Assembly (NCBI RefSeq): GCF_002795845.1
Contig: NZ_CP011797.1
Span: forward strand, 829,501 to 893,500
DNA length: 64,000 bases
Reading direction: 5' to 3'
DNA from: Reinekea forsetii
GTDB taxonomy: Bacteria > Pseudomonadota > Gammaproteobacteria > Pseudomonadales > Natronospirillaceae
In this document: piece after piece, positions 42,930-51,985 of the stretch
Layout: the number at the start of each line of letters is the position of its first letter
How positions within the stretch are numbered: position 1 is the first letter of the stretch
The notes under the pieces: generated by a model
Told to the model about the DNA's origin: nothing
Seen by the model: the letters and a program-made list of their open reading frames with translations, nothing else
Databases searched by the model: none
Made by a program: the position numbers and the translations under genes

Positions 42930-43803
42930 TAAATTGACGCCGGCACGCATTGTTGCCTGGGTGGTTCTGGTTTTGATGTTATTGGTAACGGTGTTTCCGC
43001 TGGTCTTCGTGGTGAAAACCTCGCTGGTGCCGGCGAGTGATCTCTATACCACCTCGACTGACTTGCTGCCCAGGCATGCCACGCTGATTCATTATAAAAA
43101 AGTACTCGGCATGTTGAGCACCGAGGAGTCGATTGCGGCCGGTGGTTCGGGTGCGAACTTTAATATTTCACAGTCGCTAATAAATTCAATTTTGTTTACC
43201 GGCATTATCGTCATTGCACAGACCTTTAACTGTGCCCTGGCAGCCTATGCCTTTGCCCGCATCCCTTTTCGCGGGTCGAAAGTTTTGTTTGGGTCGTTCG
43301 TTGCATCGATGATGGTGCCCGGGGTAGTTACTATGATTCCGAATTTTATTTTAATTCGCGATTTGGGTTTATTGAACTCAATGGCAGGCATGGTTGCCCC
43401 GTTTTTTTTAATGCACGGTTTCACAGTGTTTTTTCTCAGGCAGTTTTTTCTGTCCCTTCCTAAAGAAATCGAAGAGGCTGCTTGCATTGATGGCGCAGGC
43501 CCCTTCGTTATATTTTTTAAGATCGCTCTGCCGCTAAGCTGGGCGCCCTTAATGACGATTGCAACGCTGACAACTATTAATATGTGGAATGAGTTTCTAT
43601 GGCCGTTTTTGATCGGTAAAGAAGCCAGCATGCATACCTTGCCTGTTGCCTTGCAATCGTTTAAATCGCAGACCCCTCAAGGTCAACCGGACTGGAGTGG
43701 GCTGATGGCGGCAACCGTCATTGCCACCATTCCAACCGTTGCTATGCTGTTCTTTTTTGGACGCAGGATTGTCGAATCCGTGCAGTTCACTGGTGGTAAG
43801 TAA
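42916..43803 (+). CDS. Sugar ABC transporter permease 2 (MalG/UgpE type)
   Basis: 295 residues with six predicted transmembrane helices and the EAA loop EEAACIDGAGPFVIFFKIALPLS. It should pair with the preceding permease to form the CUT1 channel. The predicted start is GTG at 42916 inside the end of the previous gene, a coupled arrangement. The C-terminal FFFGRRIVESVQFTGGK is the conserved end of the MalG family. The binding-protein gene follows after 22 bases. Confidence 0.92.
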   Translation: MTLLNKLTPARIVAWVVLVLMLLVTVFPLVFVVKTSLVPASDLYTTSTDLLPRHATLIHYKKVLGMLSTEESIAAGGSGANFNISQSLINSILFTGIIVIAQTFNCALAAYAFARIPFRGSKVLFGSFVASMMVPGVVTMIPNFILIRDLGLLNSMAGMVAPFFLMHGFTVFFLRQFFLSLPKEIEEAACIDGAGPFVIFFKIALPLSWAPLMTIATLTTINMWNEFLWPFLIGKEASMHTLPVALQSFKSQTPQGQPDWSGLMAATVIATIPTVAMLFFFGRRIVESVQFTGGK

Positions 43804-43825
43804 ACTAAAATAATGGAGTAATAAC

Positions 43826-45127
43826 ATGAAAATAAAAACAATGGCTTTGACTTCTTTAGCGCTGGGTATCGCATTCCAGGCCAATGCTGGCGAGGTAAAG
43901 TACGTCTTATGGGATTCCAACCAACTGCCAGCTTATGAGCAATGTGCAGTGGATTTTACCGCTAAGAACCCAGGCATTAATGTCGCTATAACCCAGTCCG
44001 GTTGGGACGATTACTGGACTGCGTTGTCGACCGGATTTGTGTCCGGTACGGCGCCAGATGTGTTCACTAACCACCTGGCAAAATATCCTGAATTTGCTAA
44101 AAACAAACAGTTAGTCGATCTTAGTGAATTGGTTAAAAAAGATAGCGTGAATACCTCACAATATTCACCCGGCCTGTACCAGGTTTGGGGCAAAGATGGC
44201 GCACAGTATGGTCTCCCGAAAGATTGGGATACCATCGCTATGATCGTCAACATGGATATGGCGCGCAGTGCGGGTGTGAGTCTGAACGAACTCAATAACA
44301 TGACTTGGAACCCACAAGACGGCGGCAGTTTCGAGCAAGTTGTGCGCAAATTAACGGTCGATAAAAATGGCAATAACGCCGCGACCGGTGCTTTTGACAG
44401 CAAGAATGTCGAGGTGTTCGGCTATCAGAATCCCGGTTCGGGCGGCATGATGGGGCAAACTGAATGGAGTCACTTCGCGGTGTCCAACGGCTTTAAATAT
44501 CAGGATTCTGCTTGGAACGGCAAGTTTTACTACGATTCTCCAAAGCTGGCTGAAACCTTGGCCTATCTGACCTCTATGGCCACGAATGGCTTATCGGCTG
44601 ACTTTAAAAATTCCCAGTCACTCGGTGCCGATGCGATGTTTATGGCCGGAAAAACGGCGATCGTGCCACAGGGTTCTTGGATGATCACCCACTTCGCTAC
44701 CAATTCTACGTTTGATTATCAGTGGATACCCCTGCCGGTTGGACCCACAGGCAAGCGTGCTACCATGTTTAATGGTTTGGCCGATTCTATCTGGAGTGGC
44801 TCGAAGAACAAAACCGAAGCTTGGGAATGGGTTAAGTACCTAGGCTCAGCAGATTGCCAAAATGTTGTCGCTGAACGGGGTGTGGTTTTTCCTGCGATTA
44901 AAGGCATGGCCGAAAAAGCCATTGCTGCTCAAACGGCGCGCGGCATCGATTCTTCTGCGTTCTTAACCATGGCCAACAGCAACACTTTCCTAGCGCCAAT
45001 TGCCAACAACGGTGCGCGGATTAACGAACTGGTCAATGGCGCGATCGAATCGATATTACTGGGTAAGGACGACGCTCAGGATGCCTTGACTAAGGTAAAT
45101 AAAAAAGTATTGAAACTGAACAAGTAA
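43826..45127 (+). CDS. Sugar ABC transporter periplasmic binding protein
   Basis: 433 residues of extracellular solute-binding family 1. The signal peptide MKIKTMALTSLALGIAFQANA is cleaved before GEV. Family pattern: FTAKNPGINVAITQSGWDDYWTALSTGFVSGTAPDVF, GLPKDWDTIAMIVNMDM and the late FMAGKTAIVPQGSWMI. It captures the sugar in the periplasm for the two permeases encoded upstream. GGAG precedes the ATG. A perfect 10-bp intercistronic hairpin (45172-45199) follows and could raise its expression relative to the GH4 gene by protecting the upstream mRNA. Confidence 0.92.
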   Translation: MKIKTMALTSLALGIAFQANAGEVKYVLWDSNQLPAYEQCAVDFTAKNPGINVAITQSGWDDYWTALSTGFVSGTAPDVFTNHLAKYPEFAKNKQLVDLSELVKKDSVNTSQYSPGLYQVWGKDGAQYGLPKDWDTIAMIVNMDMARSAGVSLNELNNMTWNPQDGGSFEQVVRKLTVDKNGNNAATGAFDSKNVEVFGYQNPGSGGMMGQTEWSHFAVSNGFKYQDSAWNGKFYYDSPKLAETLAYLTSMATNGLSADFKNSQSLGADAMFMAGKTAIVPQGSWMITHFATNSTFDYQWIPLPVGPTGKRATMFNGLADSIWSGSKNKTEAWEWVKYLGSADCQNVVAERGVVFPAIKGMAEKAIAAQTARGIDSSAFLTMANSNTFLAPIANNGARINELVNGAIESILLGKDDAQDALTKVNKKVLKLNK

Positions 45128-45171
45128 CTAACCCTAGGCTTACCACAGACTAAGCCCATCATCTCGACCAT

Positions 45172-45199
45172 CCACTGCCGCTGACCACTGCGGCAGTGG
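45172..45199 (+). other. Intercistronic hairpin between binding-protein and GH4 genes
   Basis: CCACTGCCGC, eight-base loop, GCGGCAGTGG: perfect 10-bp stem without a T-run. It resembles the REP-like stabilisers found after malE-type genes. Confidence 0.75.
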
Positions 45200-45219
45200 A
45201 CTTCTGATAGGAAGCGCCA

Positions 45220-46629
45220 ATGTACTCTCCTCCAAAAATAGTTTTAATCGGTGCAGGCAGCACTGTTTTTACCCGGAATTTGCTCGGCGATATCTGGTCG
45301 ATCCCAGCGCTGAGAGATGCCCATATTGTGCTCCACGATATTGATGACCATCGCCTGGATTTATCCATGGCGGTGGCTTTACGACTCGCCGAATTGCTCG
45401 GTGTGCAACCCAAGATTGAAGCGCAGGCCGACCGTCGCGTAGCCCTCGAAGGTGCCGATTTTGCGCTCAACACCATTCAAGTGGGCCGGTATCGCCCAGC
45501 CACGGTACGGGATTTTGATATACCCAAAAAATATGGTCTGGAACAGACCATTGGCGATACGCTCGGTATTGGCGGTATTATGCGCGGTCTGCGGACTATC
45601 CCAGTAATGCTGGACATGTTGCGCGATATGGAACAGGTCGGTAGTGATCGCCTGATCCATTTGAATTATGCCAATCCTATGGCGATGATTACCTGGGCAC
45701 TCAATGCCTCCAGTGATAAGGTGAAAACGGTTGGCCTGTGCCACAGTGTTCAAGGTACCGCTCATGAATTAGCCAAAGACCTGAAGATCCCCGTACAGGA
45801 AATTGATTACAAATGTGCCGGTATTAATCACATGTCCTTCTATACCCGATTCGAACATAAGGGTCAGGATCTTTATCCTCAATTAAAGGCATTAGCCCAG
45901 AGCGGTCAAATACCGGAATGGAACCGGGTGCGGTATGAAGCCATGATGCAGTTTGGCTATTTTCCGACCGAGTCTAGTGAACACTTTGCCGAATATGTGC
46001 CATGGTTTATTAAACCCGGTCGTGAAGATCTGCTTAAAGAGTACTGTATCCCGTTGGATGAATACCCGGGCCGTTGCCAGGTGTATGAAACAGCCTGGCC
46101 CTTTATCGAGAAGGAATTACAGCACCCCGGATCACAATCCGTTGAGGCGCTAACCCAGGCTGTTCTAAACAAAAACATTAAGGTGATGCCACGCGAAATA
46201 CAAAGCGTGGCCCATATGTTAACCGGCCTGAGCAATGTTAAGCGCTCTGTAGAGTTTGGCAGCACCATTATCAACTCAATGGTGACCGGTGAGCCGAGCG
46301 TCATCTATGGCAACGTACTCAACAACCGCTTGATCGACAATTTGCCAGACGGTTGTTGTGTCGAACTGCCCTGTTTGGTGGATCACAATGGTGTGACCCC
46401 GACTCGGGTTGGCAAGTTGCCATCACAGTTGGCGGCGCTGATGCGCACCAATATTGGGGTTCAGGAAATGGTCGTCAATGCGGTGTTGGAACAGGATCGG
46501 AATCACATCTATCACGCAGCGATGCTCGATCCGCACACCAGTTCGGTGCTCGATATTCGTCAGATCCGTGCCATGGTCGATGAGCTGCTCGAGGCTCATC
46601 GGGACTATCTGCCCGAGTATTTTTATTAG
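45220..46629 (+). CDS. melA: GH4 alpha-galactosidase (MelA-like)
   Basis: 469 residues, glycoside hydrolase family 4, an NAD- and Mn-dependent enzyme that cleaves alpha-galactosides (or alpha-glucosides) by a redox elimination mechanism in the cytoplasm. Marks: N-terminal NAD-binding VLIGAGSTVFTRNLLGD, FALNTIQVGRYRPATVRDFDIPKKYGLEQTIGDTLGIGG, metal-binding VGLCHSVQGTA (Cys) and CAGINHMSFYTRF (His), and YANPMAMITWAL. The pattern is closest to MelA rather than to 6-phospho-specific family members, which fits an ABC rather than a PTS uptake route. Fourth gene of the operon. Confidence 0.9.
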   Translation: MYSPPKIVLIGAGSTVFTRNLLGDIWSIPALRDAHIVLHDIDDHRLDLSMAVALRLAELLGVQPKIEAQADRRVALEGADFALNTIQVGRYRPATVRDFDIPKKYGLEQTIGDTLGIGGIMRGLRTIPVMLDMLRDMEQVGSDRLIHLNYANPMAMITWALNASSDKVKTVGLCHSVQGTAHELAKDLKIPVQEIDYKCAGINHMSFYTRFEHKGQDLYPQLKALAQSGQIPEWNRVRYEAMMQFGYFPTESSEHFAEYVPWFIKPGREDLLKEYCIPLDEYPGRCQVYETAWPFIEKELQHPGSQSVEALTQAVLNKNIKVMPREIQSVAHMLTGLSNVKRSVEFGSTIINSMVTGEPSVIYGNVLNNRLIDNLPDGCCVELPCLVDHNGVTPTRVGKLPSQLAALMRTNIGVQEMVVNAVLEQDRNHIYHAAMLDPHTSSVLDIRQIRAMVDELLEAHRDYLPEYFY

Positions 46630-46723
46630 CGCTGGCGGGGTGAGCCAATGTGTGCGTACAATCTCTGATCTACCCGAATACGCTTGACGTTACGGGGATC
46701 TAATAAAAAGAGAGCTAAAAGTT

Positions 46724-47755
46724 ATGCGAGCAACCAGTGCTCAGGTCGCCAAACTTGCCGGTGTATCCCGCACCACCGTGTCGTTCGTACTGAATGATGT
46801 CGAAAAATCTGGTATCAGTCAGGCCACTCGTGAGAAGGTTTTGGCAGCAGCGGCCCAGTTGGGTTATGAGCCTAACGCCGCAGCACAATCTTTGGCGTCG
46901 GGCTCCTTTGCCTCGATTGGTTTGGTCCTGCCGGAGATTCATCATCTCTACATAGACTCTTTTCTGGCCCGTGTCGTTGCCTCAGTTTTGGAAGAAGCCC
47001 ACCTGAACAACATGAAACTGCTGATCGAATCCACAGCTGACGAACAGACCCGCGGCTACACTAAGTTGGCTAAAGGCGGCCGGGTCGACGGGCTGATCGT
47101 GGTGAACCCGCGTGAAAACGATTACGACGAGTTGGCACAGATCAATCAACAGATAATGCCCCTAGTGGTCTTCGGTAGCCAACGGCGTAGTGCTGAAACC
47201 GCCTCCGAGTTTAGCACCACCGGCAGTAATAACTTTATCAACGCTAAGCTGGCTGTGCGTCACCTTATCGGTTTGGGCCATGCACGCATTGCGCACATTG
47301 GTTTCGCATCATCGGCCTTTGTCAGCGTCAACTCGCGTGAACGCGGTTGGCTGAGCGCACTGGAGGAGGCTGGGCTCAGTGGTGAGGGCCTAAAAGAAAG
47401 TGCCGAACTGAGTGCCGAAAGTGGTTATGAAGCTTGCCAGCGATTATTGCGTGGTAAGAAATCCTTTAGCGCAATTTTTGCCGGGAATGATACCGTTGCG
47501 TTCGGTATAATCAAGGCGCTGACAGATCAAGGGTTGCGGATTCCGGACGATGTCGCCATCGTCAGTTACGATGATACCCCCTTAGCGGCATTCGCGCCGG
47601 TGCCGTTGACCACTATTAAAACCTTCCCTGAAGAGCATGGTCGAAAAGCGGTGCGGATACTGCTCGATCACCTCAGCGGCAATCTCGAACCCCACCACCA
47701 CCGGATGGATTCACATCTGATTATCCGTGATTCCTGCGGCGCCTCACGCGGCTAG
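46724..47755 (+). CDS. LacI-family regulator of the alpha-galactoside operon
   Basis: 343 residues. The N-terminal helix-turn-helix is TSAQVAKLAGVSRTTVSFVLNDVEKSGISQATREKVLAAAAQLGYEPNAAAQSL, including the hinge helix. A periplasmic-binding-like sugar domain follows (SIGLVLPEIHHLYIDSFLARVVASVLEEA, VDGLIVVNPRE, IFAGNDTVAFGIIKAL, VAIVSYDDTPLAAFAPVPLTTI). It is the last gene of the cluster, 94 bases after melA, and is the natural candidate to bind the two CGCGTTA palindromes before the first permease gene. The inducer is probably the transported sugar or its cleavage product. Confidence 0.92.
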   Translation: MRATSAQVAKLAGVSRTTVSFVLNDVEKSGISQATREKVLAAAAQLGYEPNAAAQSLASGSFASIGLVLPEIHHLYIDSFLARVVASVLEEAHLNNMKLLIESTADEQTRGYTKLAKGGRVDGLIVVNPRENDYDELAQINQQIMPLVVFGSQRRSAETASEFSTTGSNNFINAKLAVRHLIGLGHARIAHIGFASSAFVSVNSRERGWLSALEEAGLSGEGLKESAELSAESGYEACQRLLRGKKSFSAIFAGNDTVAFGIIKALTDQGLRIPDDVAIVSYDDTPLAAFAPVPLTTIKTFPEEHGRKAVRILLDHLSGNLEPHHHRMDSHLIIRDSCGASRG

Positions 47756-47767
47756 GAATCTCTGCGG

Positions 47768-48610
47768 TCAATAGACGCCCAGATCGACACCACATTGGAC
47801 CGCTCCGTCGAACGACTGTTTAACTTCGGCTACCAGTGCTTCCGGTGTTTCGCCCCAGAGCAGCAGGTGGGTCAGGACCAACAGTTTTGGCCGCACTCGC
47901 TGGGCAATTTCGCCCAGCTCAAGCCCCGAGGTGTGCATATGGCTGTGATACGCCTGCCAGTGCGGCGCACGGCGCGCAAACCCGGCGGCGGAGTAGACTT
48001 CATGAATCAGCAGATCGCAGTCTTGCCATAGATCATAGACTTCGGGGCAGGGCGCGGTGTCGCCCGAGACGACAATGGTGCGTTCGGCCGTGGTGAACTT
48101 ATAGCCCAAGGGCTCCCAGGTGGTACCGTGCTCAACACCAAAGGCCTCGACCAAGACCCGATCATCTTCAAAGACGATACCGGCATCGATCTCGAACGCC
48201 TGAGCGCTGCCGCCGGTGGCGTTAATCGGTTCCAGACCGCAGGTGCGGGCCTCAACGTCGGCACCATAGGCACTCACCACCTGGTCCACCAAATGGCCTG
48301 TGCCCTTGGGGCCATGGACTTGCAGGGGCAAGGCCCGACCCATCACCCAAGGCGAGAAGATTAGATCCGGCAAGCCGACCGTATGGTCTGAATGCAGGTG
48401 GGTGAGAAATAACCGATCGAGGTTTTTGACGTCCAAGGCGGCAATGCCTTGGGTGAACGCCTCGTGCGCGCGTCGAACCAGGCCGGCACCGCAGTCGACC
48501 AGATAGGCCCGATCGCCGACCGTAATAGCGGTGCAGGGACCCATGCGCAATGGATCCGGGTTGGGTGTGCCGGTACCGAGTAAAATGGCCTGGGTTCGGT
48601 TCATAATCAT
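47768..48610 (-). CDS. Metallo-beta-lactamase-fold hydrolase, RNase Z/arylsulfatase-like
   Basis: 280 residues with the binuclear zinc motif HLHSDHTVGLPD, LLGTGTPNPDPLRMGP at the start, VVSGDTAPCPEVYD and a late LTHLLLWGE. This is the RNase Z-like subgroup that also contains arylsulfatases and phosphodiesterases. No signal peptide, so cytoplasmic. The missing flexible exosite arm of tRNase Z argues for a small-molecule or cyclic-nucleotide substrate, which I cannot name. The gene converges on the LacI gene with a 12-base gap and stands alone. Confidence 0.85.
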   Translation of the reverse strand: MIMNRTQAILLGTGTPNPDPLRMGPCTAITVGDRAYLVDCGAGLVRRAHEAFTQGIAALDVKNLDRLFLTHLHSDHTVGLPDLIFSPWVMGRALPLQVHGPKGTGHLVDQVVSAYGADVEARTCGLEPINATGGSAQAFEIDAGIVFEDDRVLVEAFGVEHGTTWEPLGYKFTTAERTIVVSGDTAPCPEVYDLWQDCDLLIHEVYSAAGFARRAPHWQAYHSHMHTSGLELGEIAQRVRPKLLVLTHLLLWGETPEALVAEVKQSFDGAVQCGVDLGVY

Positions 48611-48638
48611 TCTCTACGCAGTGGCCGGACAGTATAGG

Positions 48639-49271
48639 TTAGACGTAGATCGGTGTGGTGAATTTATTGATCGCCCAATAGGCCAAGGCCACCAGCCAAA
48701 AACCAAACCACAGCAGCACGCTATTGATTAATACCTGCGCATAGCCATAGCTGGCCACATCGATAAAGAAATAGGGGTAAGAACCCACCAGTGGGCCGCG
48801 CACCAGCCAATAGATCAGATAGGCCACGGGGAACAACAAGATTGGCAGGGTGTGGGCCAAGTTCATCGTCTTGCCGCGCACGCTGATAAACCAGAACGTG
48901 ACGTAGAGCAGAGGTGTCACCCGGTGCAGTAGATTATCGCTTAGTATATCGATGCCCTGCGGCTCCCACGTGTCAGCCAACAGCAGATTATAGACCAGCC
49001 CAGTGATGGTGATGTAAACGGCGATGGCGGTCTGTACCTTCATCTGGCTGAGTGTTAAGGCCCAGCTGGTGCGGCTATAAAACAGCTGGCTAGCGGCTAG
49101 GACCGCGATGGATATATTACTCAAGATGGTAAAATAGCTCAGGGTGGCGATCAGCTCGGACAGCCAGAAACTCGCGGGCTGGCCCCATAGGCCGGGGAAG
49201 TAAGTGGTGGCAAAGCCAGCCAACGAACTGACCAATAAGAGCCAATAGAATCGTTGTTCGGTCGCTGTCAT
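48639..49271 (-). CDS. Pr6Pr-family membrane protein
   Basis: 210 residues with six predicted transmembrane helices (first WLLLVSSLAGFATTYF, last SVLLWFGFWLVALAYWAI). The pattern FTILSNISIAVLAASQLF, GLVYNLLLADTW, DNLLHRVTPLLYVTFWF and VAYLIYWLVRGPLVGSYPYFFIDV is that of Pr6Pr (FAR-17a/AIG1-like) membrane proteins. Conserved His and aromatic residues hint at hydrolase activity on lipids in the eukaryotic relatives; the bacterial role is unknown. It ends 28 bases from the MBL-hydrolase start, so the two may share a transcript. Confidence 0.8.
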   Translation of the reverse strand: MTATEQRFYWLLLVSSLAGFATTYFPGLWGQPASFWLSELIATLSYFTILSNISIAVLAASQLFYSRTSWALTLSQMKVQTAIAVYITITGLVYNLLLADTWEPQGIDILSDNLLHRVTPLLYVTFWFISVRGKTMNLAHTLPILLFPVAYLIYWLVRGPLVGSYPYFFIDVASYGYAQVLINSVLLWFGFWLVALAYWAINKFTTPIYV

Positions 49272-49545
49272 GGGTTGTGCTCCTTTAGGGGGTGGCCGCC
49301 GCGGCCATTTAGGCCCAATTTAACGGACTCTGAGCGCGAACAACAGTTTTAATGGCGAGCAGCAGCCAATCCCTGTGATGGGGAACTCCTCAGGCATATG
49401 CAAGCAAACTGGAGCCCGTAAATTGACGGACATGCAATAGCCCTACTGTAAGGGCGGCGAATCAGGGCCTGTGGGTGGAATTTTAGCTTGGCGGACTTTG
49501 CCACCAGGCTTAGTGTTGCCGCGCGCTTAGTCTGGACCGGACGAT

Positions 49546-49878
49546 TCAGGTCACGCCATAGCGCTCGGCCAAGGCTTGGCACTGCGCCCAAGACACGGCT
49601 TTGGCCCAAGCTACCGACTCCGCGATCGCACTCTGTTGCGCTGGCGTGGCCCGCTCGACCCAGTTCGGCTTGTCGGTATCCAGCTTGAGGCTATTGATTT
49701 CCGCCATCACCCCGACAAAGGCCATAAAGTCCGGATCGTTTTCATAGGCACCGATTAGGTGGCGCAGCCGTTCGAGCTCTATTGCGCCTTGAAGATAGTG
49801 CGCGCTGCCATCGAGCATGGCCTTGGCGGTGACACCAATCAGGTGCGCGGCCTGGGCGTTAGAACTGGTATCGGTCAT
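49546..49878 (-). CDS. Small hypothetical protein
   Basis: 110 residues, predicted mostly helical and acidic, with no signal peptide or membrane segment. Blocks such as MLDGSAHYLQGAIELERLRHLIGAYENDPDFMAFVGVMAEINSL look like a real conserved cytoplasmic protein, but I do not recognise the family. GGAG precedes the ATG at good spacing. Its neighbours (Pr6Pr-family protein and methyltransferase-like protein) give no firm clue. Confidence 0.6.
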   Translation of the reverse strand: MTDTSSNAQAAHLIGVTAKAMLDGSAHYLQGAIELERLRHLIGAYENDPDFMAFVGVMAEINSLKLDTDKPNWVERATPAQQSAIAESVAWAKAVSWAQCQALAERYGVT

Positions 49879-49960
49879 GGCGGGCTCCGGTTTAAAAGTT
49901 AGCTTAGGCAGGTGTGGGTTGCCGAACGACTCGATTGGCGAGCCTGATTAGCGCCCGATT

Positions 49961-50707
49961 TTAACGATGCAAACACAGGCTAATGGCGACTTGGGTCAGG
50001 GAAAAACCGAGCCGTTTGTTCCAGTCATTGAGGTTGTCTTTTAATTGTACGTCGGACGGCAGTTCGGGGCTATTGGTCGCCATCACGATCCAGTTACCGC
50101 CATCGATATTATTGACCCACACTTGAGCAAAGAGCGCATGTAACTGGGCTAGTAATTCAACCTGCTTATGTTCTTGCCAAAAGTTCACTACCAGCCAGCC
50201 CTGTGGCGCCAGGAGTCGGTAACAGCGCTCCAAGTAGGCTGCTTGAGACTGATGCGCGTCCATGCCAGTTGCGTGATAAATATCGCTCATGATCAGGTCA
50301 TAGGGTTGGTCAACAGGCTGCGCGAGTTTGGCGGCGGCATCGCCGATCCCAACCGATAGGCGAGGATGACGCGCCAATTGAAAATGACTGTAGGCCAGAT
50401 CCACCACAACCTTGCGCAGCTCCACGACATCGATATGGGCCTTGGGCAACTGATGGTAGAGCAGATTGGCCAAGGCGCCGCTACCCAGGCCCAATAATAG
50501 CGCGCGGTTTGGAGCGGCATTGAACAACAGGCTGAGCAACATAGCGCGAACGTAGGTGTATTGGATCTGTGTCGGCTGGTGCTTGAGAATGCAGCCCTGT
50601 TCGTCATCATCGCCAAAGGAGAGATGACGCTTATTGCCGTCGTCATACACCAGAACTGGGCCAATGGCATCATAAACCCGTTTAATTTCCTTACCAAAGT
50701 TGTTCAT
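49961..50707 (-). CDS. Spermidine-synthase-like SAM-binding protein
   Basis: 248 residues. The Rossmann motif is ALLLGLGSGALANLLYH, followed by IDVVELRKVVVDLAYSHF and LIMSDIYHATGMDA, the layout of polyamine aminopropyltransferases (SpeE). The N-terminal beta-domain of classic SpeE is shortened to about 50 residues, and the gatekeeper region reads SDIYHA rather than the usual D(S/A)xDP motif, so substrate specificity may differ. It could be an aminopropyltransferase or a methyltransferase of the same fold. The ATG lies 42 bases after the stop of the aspartoacylase-family gene. Confidence 0.8.
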   Translation of the reverse strand: MNNFGKEIKRVYDAIGPVLVYDDGNKRHLSFGDDDEQGCILKHQPTQIQYTYVRAMLLSLLFNAAPNRALLLGLGSGALANLLYHQLPKAHIDVVELRKVVVDLAYSHFQLARHPRLSVGIGDAAAKLAQPVDQPYDLIMSDIYHATGMDAHQSQAAYLERCYRLLAPQGWLVVNFWQEHKQVELLAQLHALFAQVWVNNIDGGNWIVMATNSPELPSDVQLKDNLNDWNKRLGFSLTQVAISLCLHR

Positions 50708-50749
50708 CTCTACCCTAGGCTGGTCGTTGGTCGCTTGGCACTGTTGGCC

Positions 50750-51871
50750 TCAAAAGGCCAGCTGGGTGCCGGGACTGTTTTGGGATTCGTGCGTCGCGAC
50801 CATGGCGATCACCTGGCCGGGCGCGGTCACAAAGTGATTGGTCTGGCTAAACAGCCGCCCAGCACTGGGGCTGCGCACCGCCACAGTCTGTGGTTCGGGT
50901 CCGTCCAGTATAACGATTTCGGCGATCAGATCGCCAGCGGCGAGCCACTCACCCAGTGCACGGCTATAGGTCACCAGGCCCGCATGGCTGGCCAGTATTA
51001 GGCTGACCTGGTCAACCCCATGCTGCTGAGGTGTGCAGGCCGGTGGCTGATACTCACTGGTCGTGATCAGGCCTTGTTCGGCGAGAAAATGCACGATGCC
51101 CTGGCTGTCCTGCTGGGCCAATGCCGCCGACACGTCATTGCGACCGCGCAGTTCGATGGTAGCCGCAAAGCAGGGGTTGGCAAAGGGATGATCGGGAAAC
51201 TCGGCCTGGAGCACGACCCAGGGTTGGGTATGGGTACCATCAAAGGCCACGGTGCCGCGTACATCTTCGCCGAGGCAAATATCATAGCCTAGGCAATGCG
51301 CCAGTTGTGCACCCATCTCAGGCTGATGCTGGCCATAAAACAGATGGGGTAGCGCGACCTCATCGCAATGCAGATCCAATACCAGATCGGCGTCTATCGA
51401 CAGGCTCAATAGCGTCTTGTGCAGCGTGGCAATTTCCATCTGGCCACTGCGTTGGGCGACCTGGTGCAGCATGGCTGCCCGCAGCAGTCGGCTGTTGTGC
51501 TCGCCATCTTCGCCCAGCTCGGGCCTTAGGCTCTCAATCAGTGCGGCCGAATCGAGGGCCATGCCACGGTTGAAGTTTTGCCCGGTATGCCAATCGCAGC
51601 GACCGGTGAGGTGCCCGAACGTGCGCTGCCGTAAGCCAATGGGATTGGCGAATGGGACGAGGACAATTTCGGCCAGCAGCAATTGCTGTTGTTCTAATTG
51701 GGCGAACTGGCCGATCAGGTACTGAGCAACCAACAGGCCCGGATGTTCATCGGCGTGTAGGCCGGCTTGGATGTACACTTTTTTGGCGCCGCTCGGGCCG
51801 AAACGATGCACCCCAAGATGGCTCTGGTTGCCGACCGCAGCGGACGGCAGTGCAATAGATTGGTAACTCAC
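50750..51871 (-). CDS. Succinylglutamate desuccinylase/aspartoacylase-family metallohydrolase
   Basis: 373 residues of the AstE/AspA zinc amidohydrolase family. The metal motif is QAGLHADEHPGLLVA (His-x-x-Glu), with a third His in DLHCDEVALPHLFYG. The family removes acyl groups from N-acyl amino acids. No ast operon genes are adjacent, so arginine catabolism is not implied; the substrate is open. The C-terminal ~80 residues form a small biotinyl-like beta domain (EWLAAGDLIAEI) common in this family. Upstream of the SpeE-like gene, perhaps cotranscribed. Confidence 0.85.
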   Translation of the reverse strand: MSYQSIALPSAAVGNQSHLGVHRFGPSGAKKVYIQAGLHADEHPGLLVAQYLIGQFAQLEQQQLLLAEIVLVPFANPIGLRQRTFGHLTGRCDWHTGQNFNRGMALDSAALIESLRPELGEDGEHNSRLLRAAMLHQVAQRSGQMEIATLHKTLLSLSIDADLVLDLHCDEVALPHLFYGQHQPEMGAQLAHCLGYDICLGEDVRGTVAFDGTHTQPWVVLQAEFPDHPFANPCFAATIELRGRNDVSAALAQQDSQGIVHFLAEQGLITTSEYQPPACTPQQHGVDQVSLILASHAGLVTYSRALGEWLAAGDLIAEIVILDGPEPQTVAVRSPSAGRLFSQTNHFVTAPGQVIAMVATHESQNSPGTQLAF

Positions 51872-51985
51872 AATGGGCTCTCAACAACAGTTTACGATGT
51901 TAGCCGATAGTGCCGATGGTCCTGGTGAAGTGCAAGGGTAGGGGGCGTCGAACTGTTAGGATCTGTCGCAATGACCGAGGGGCAT

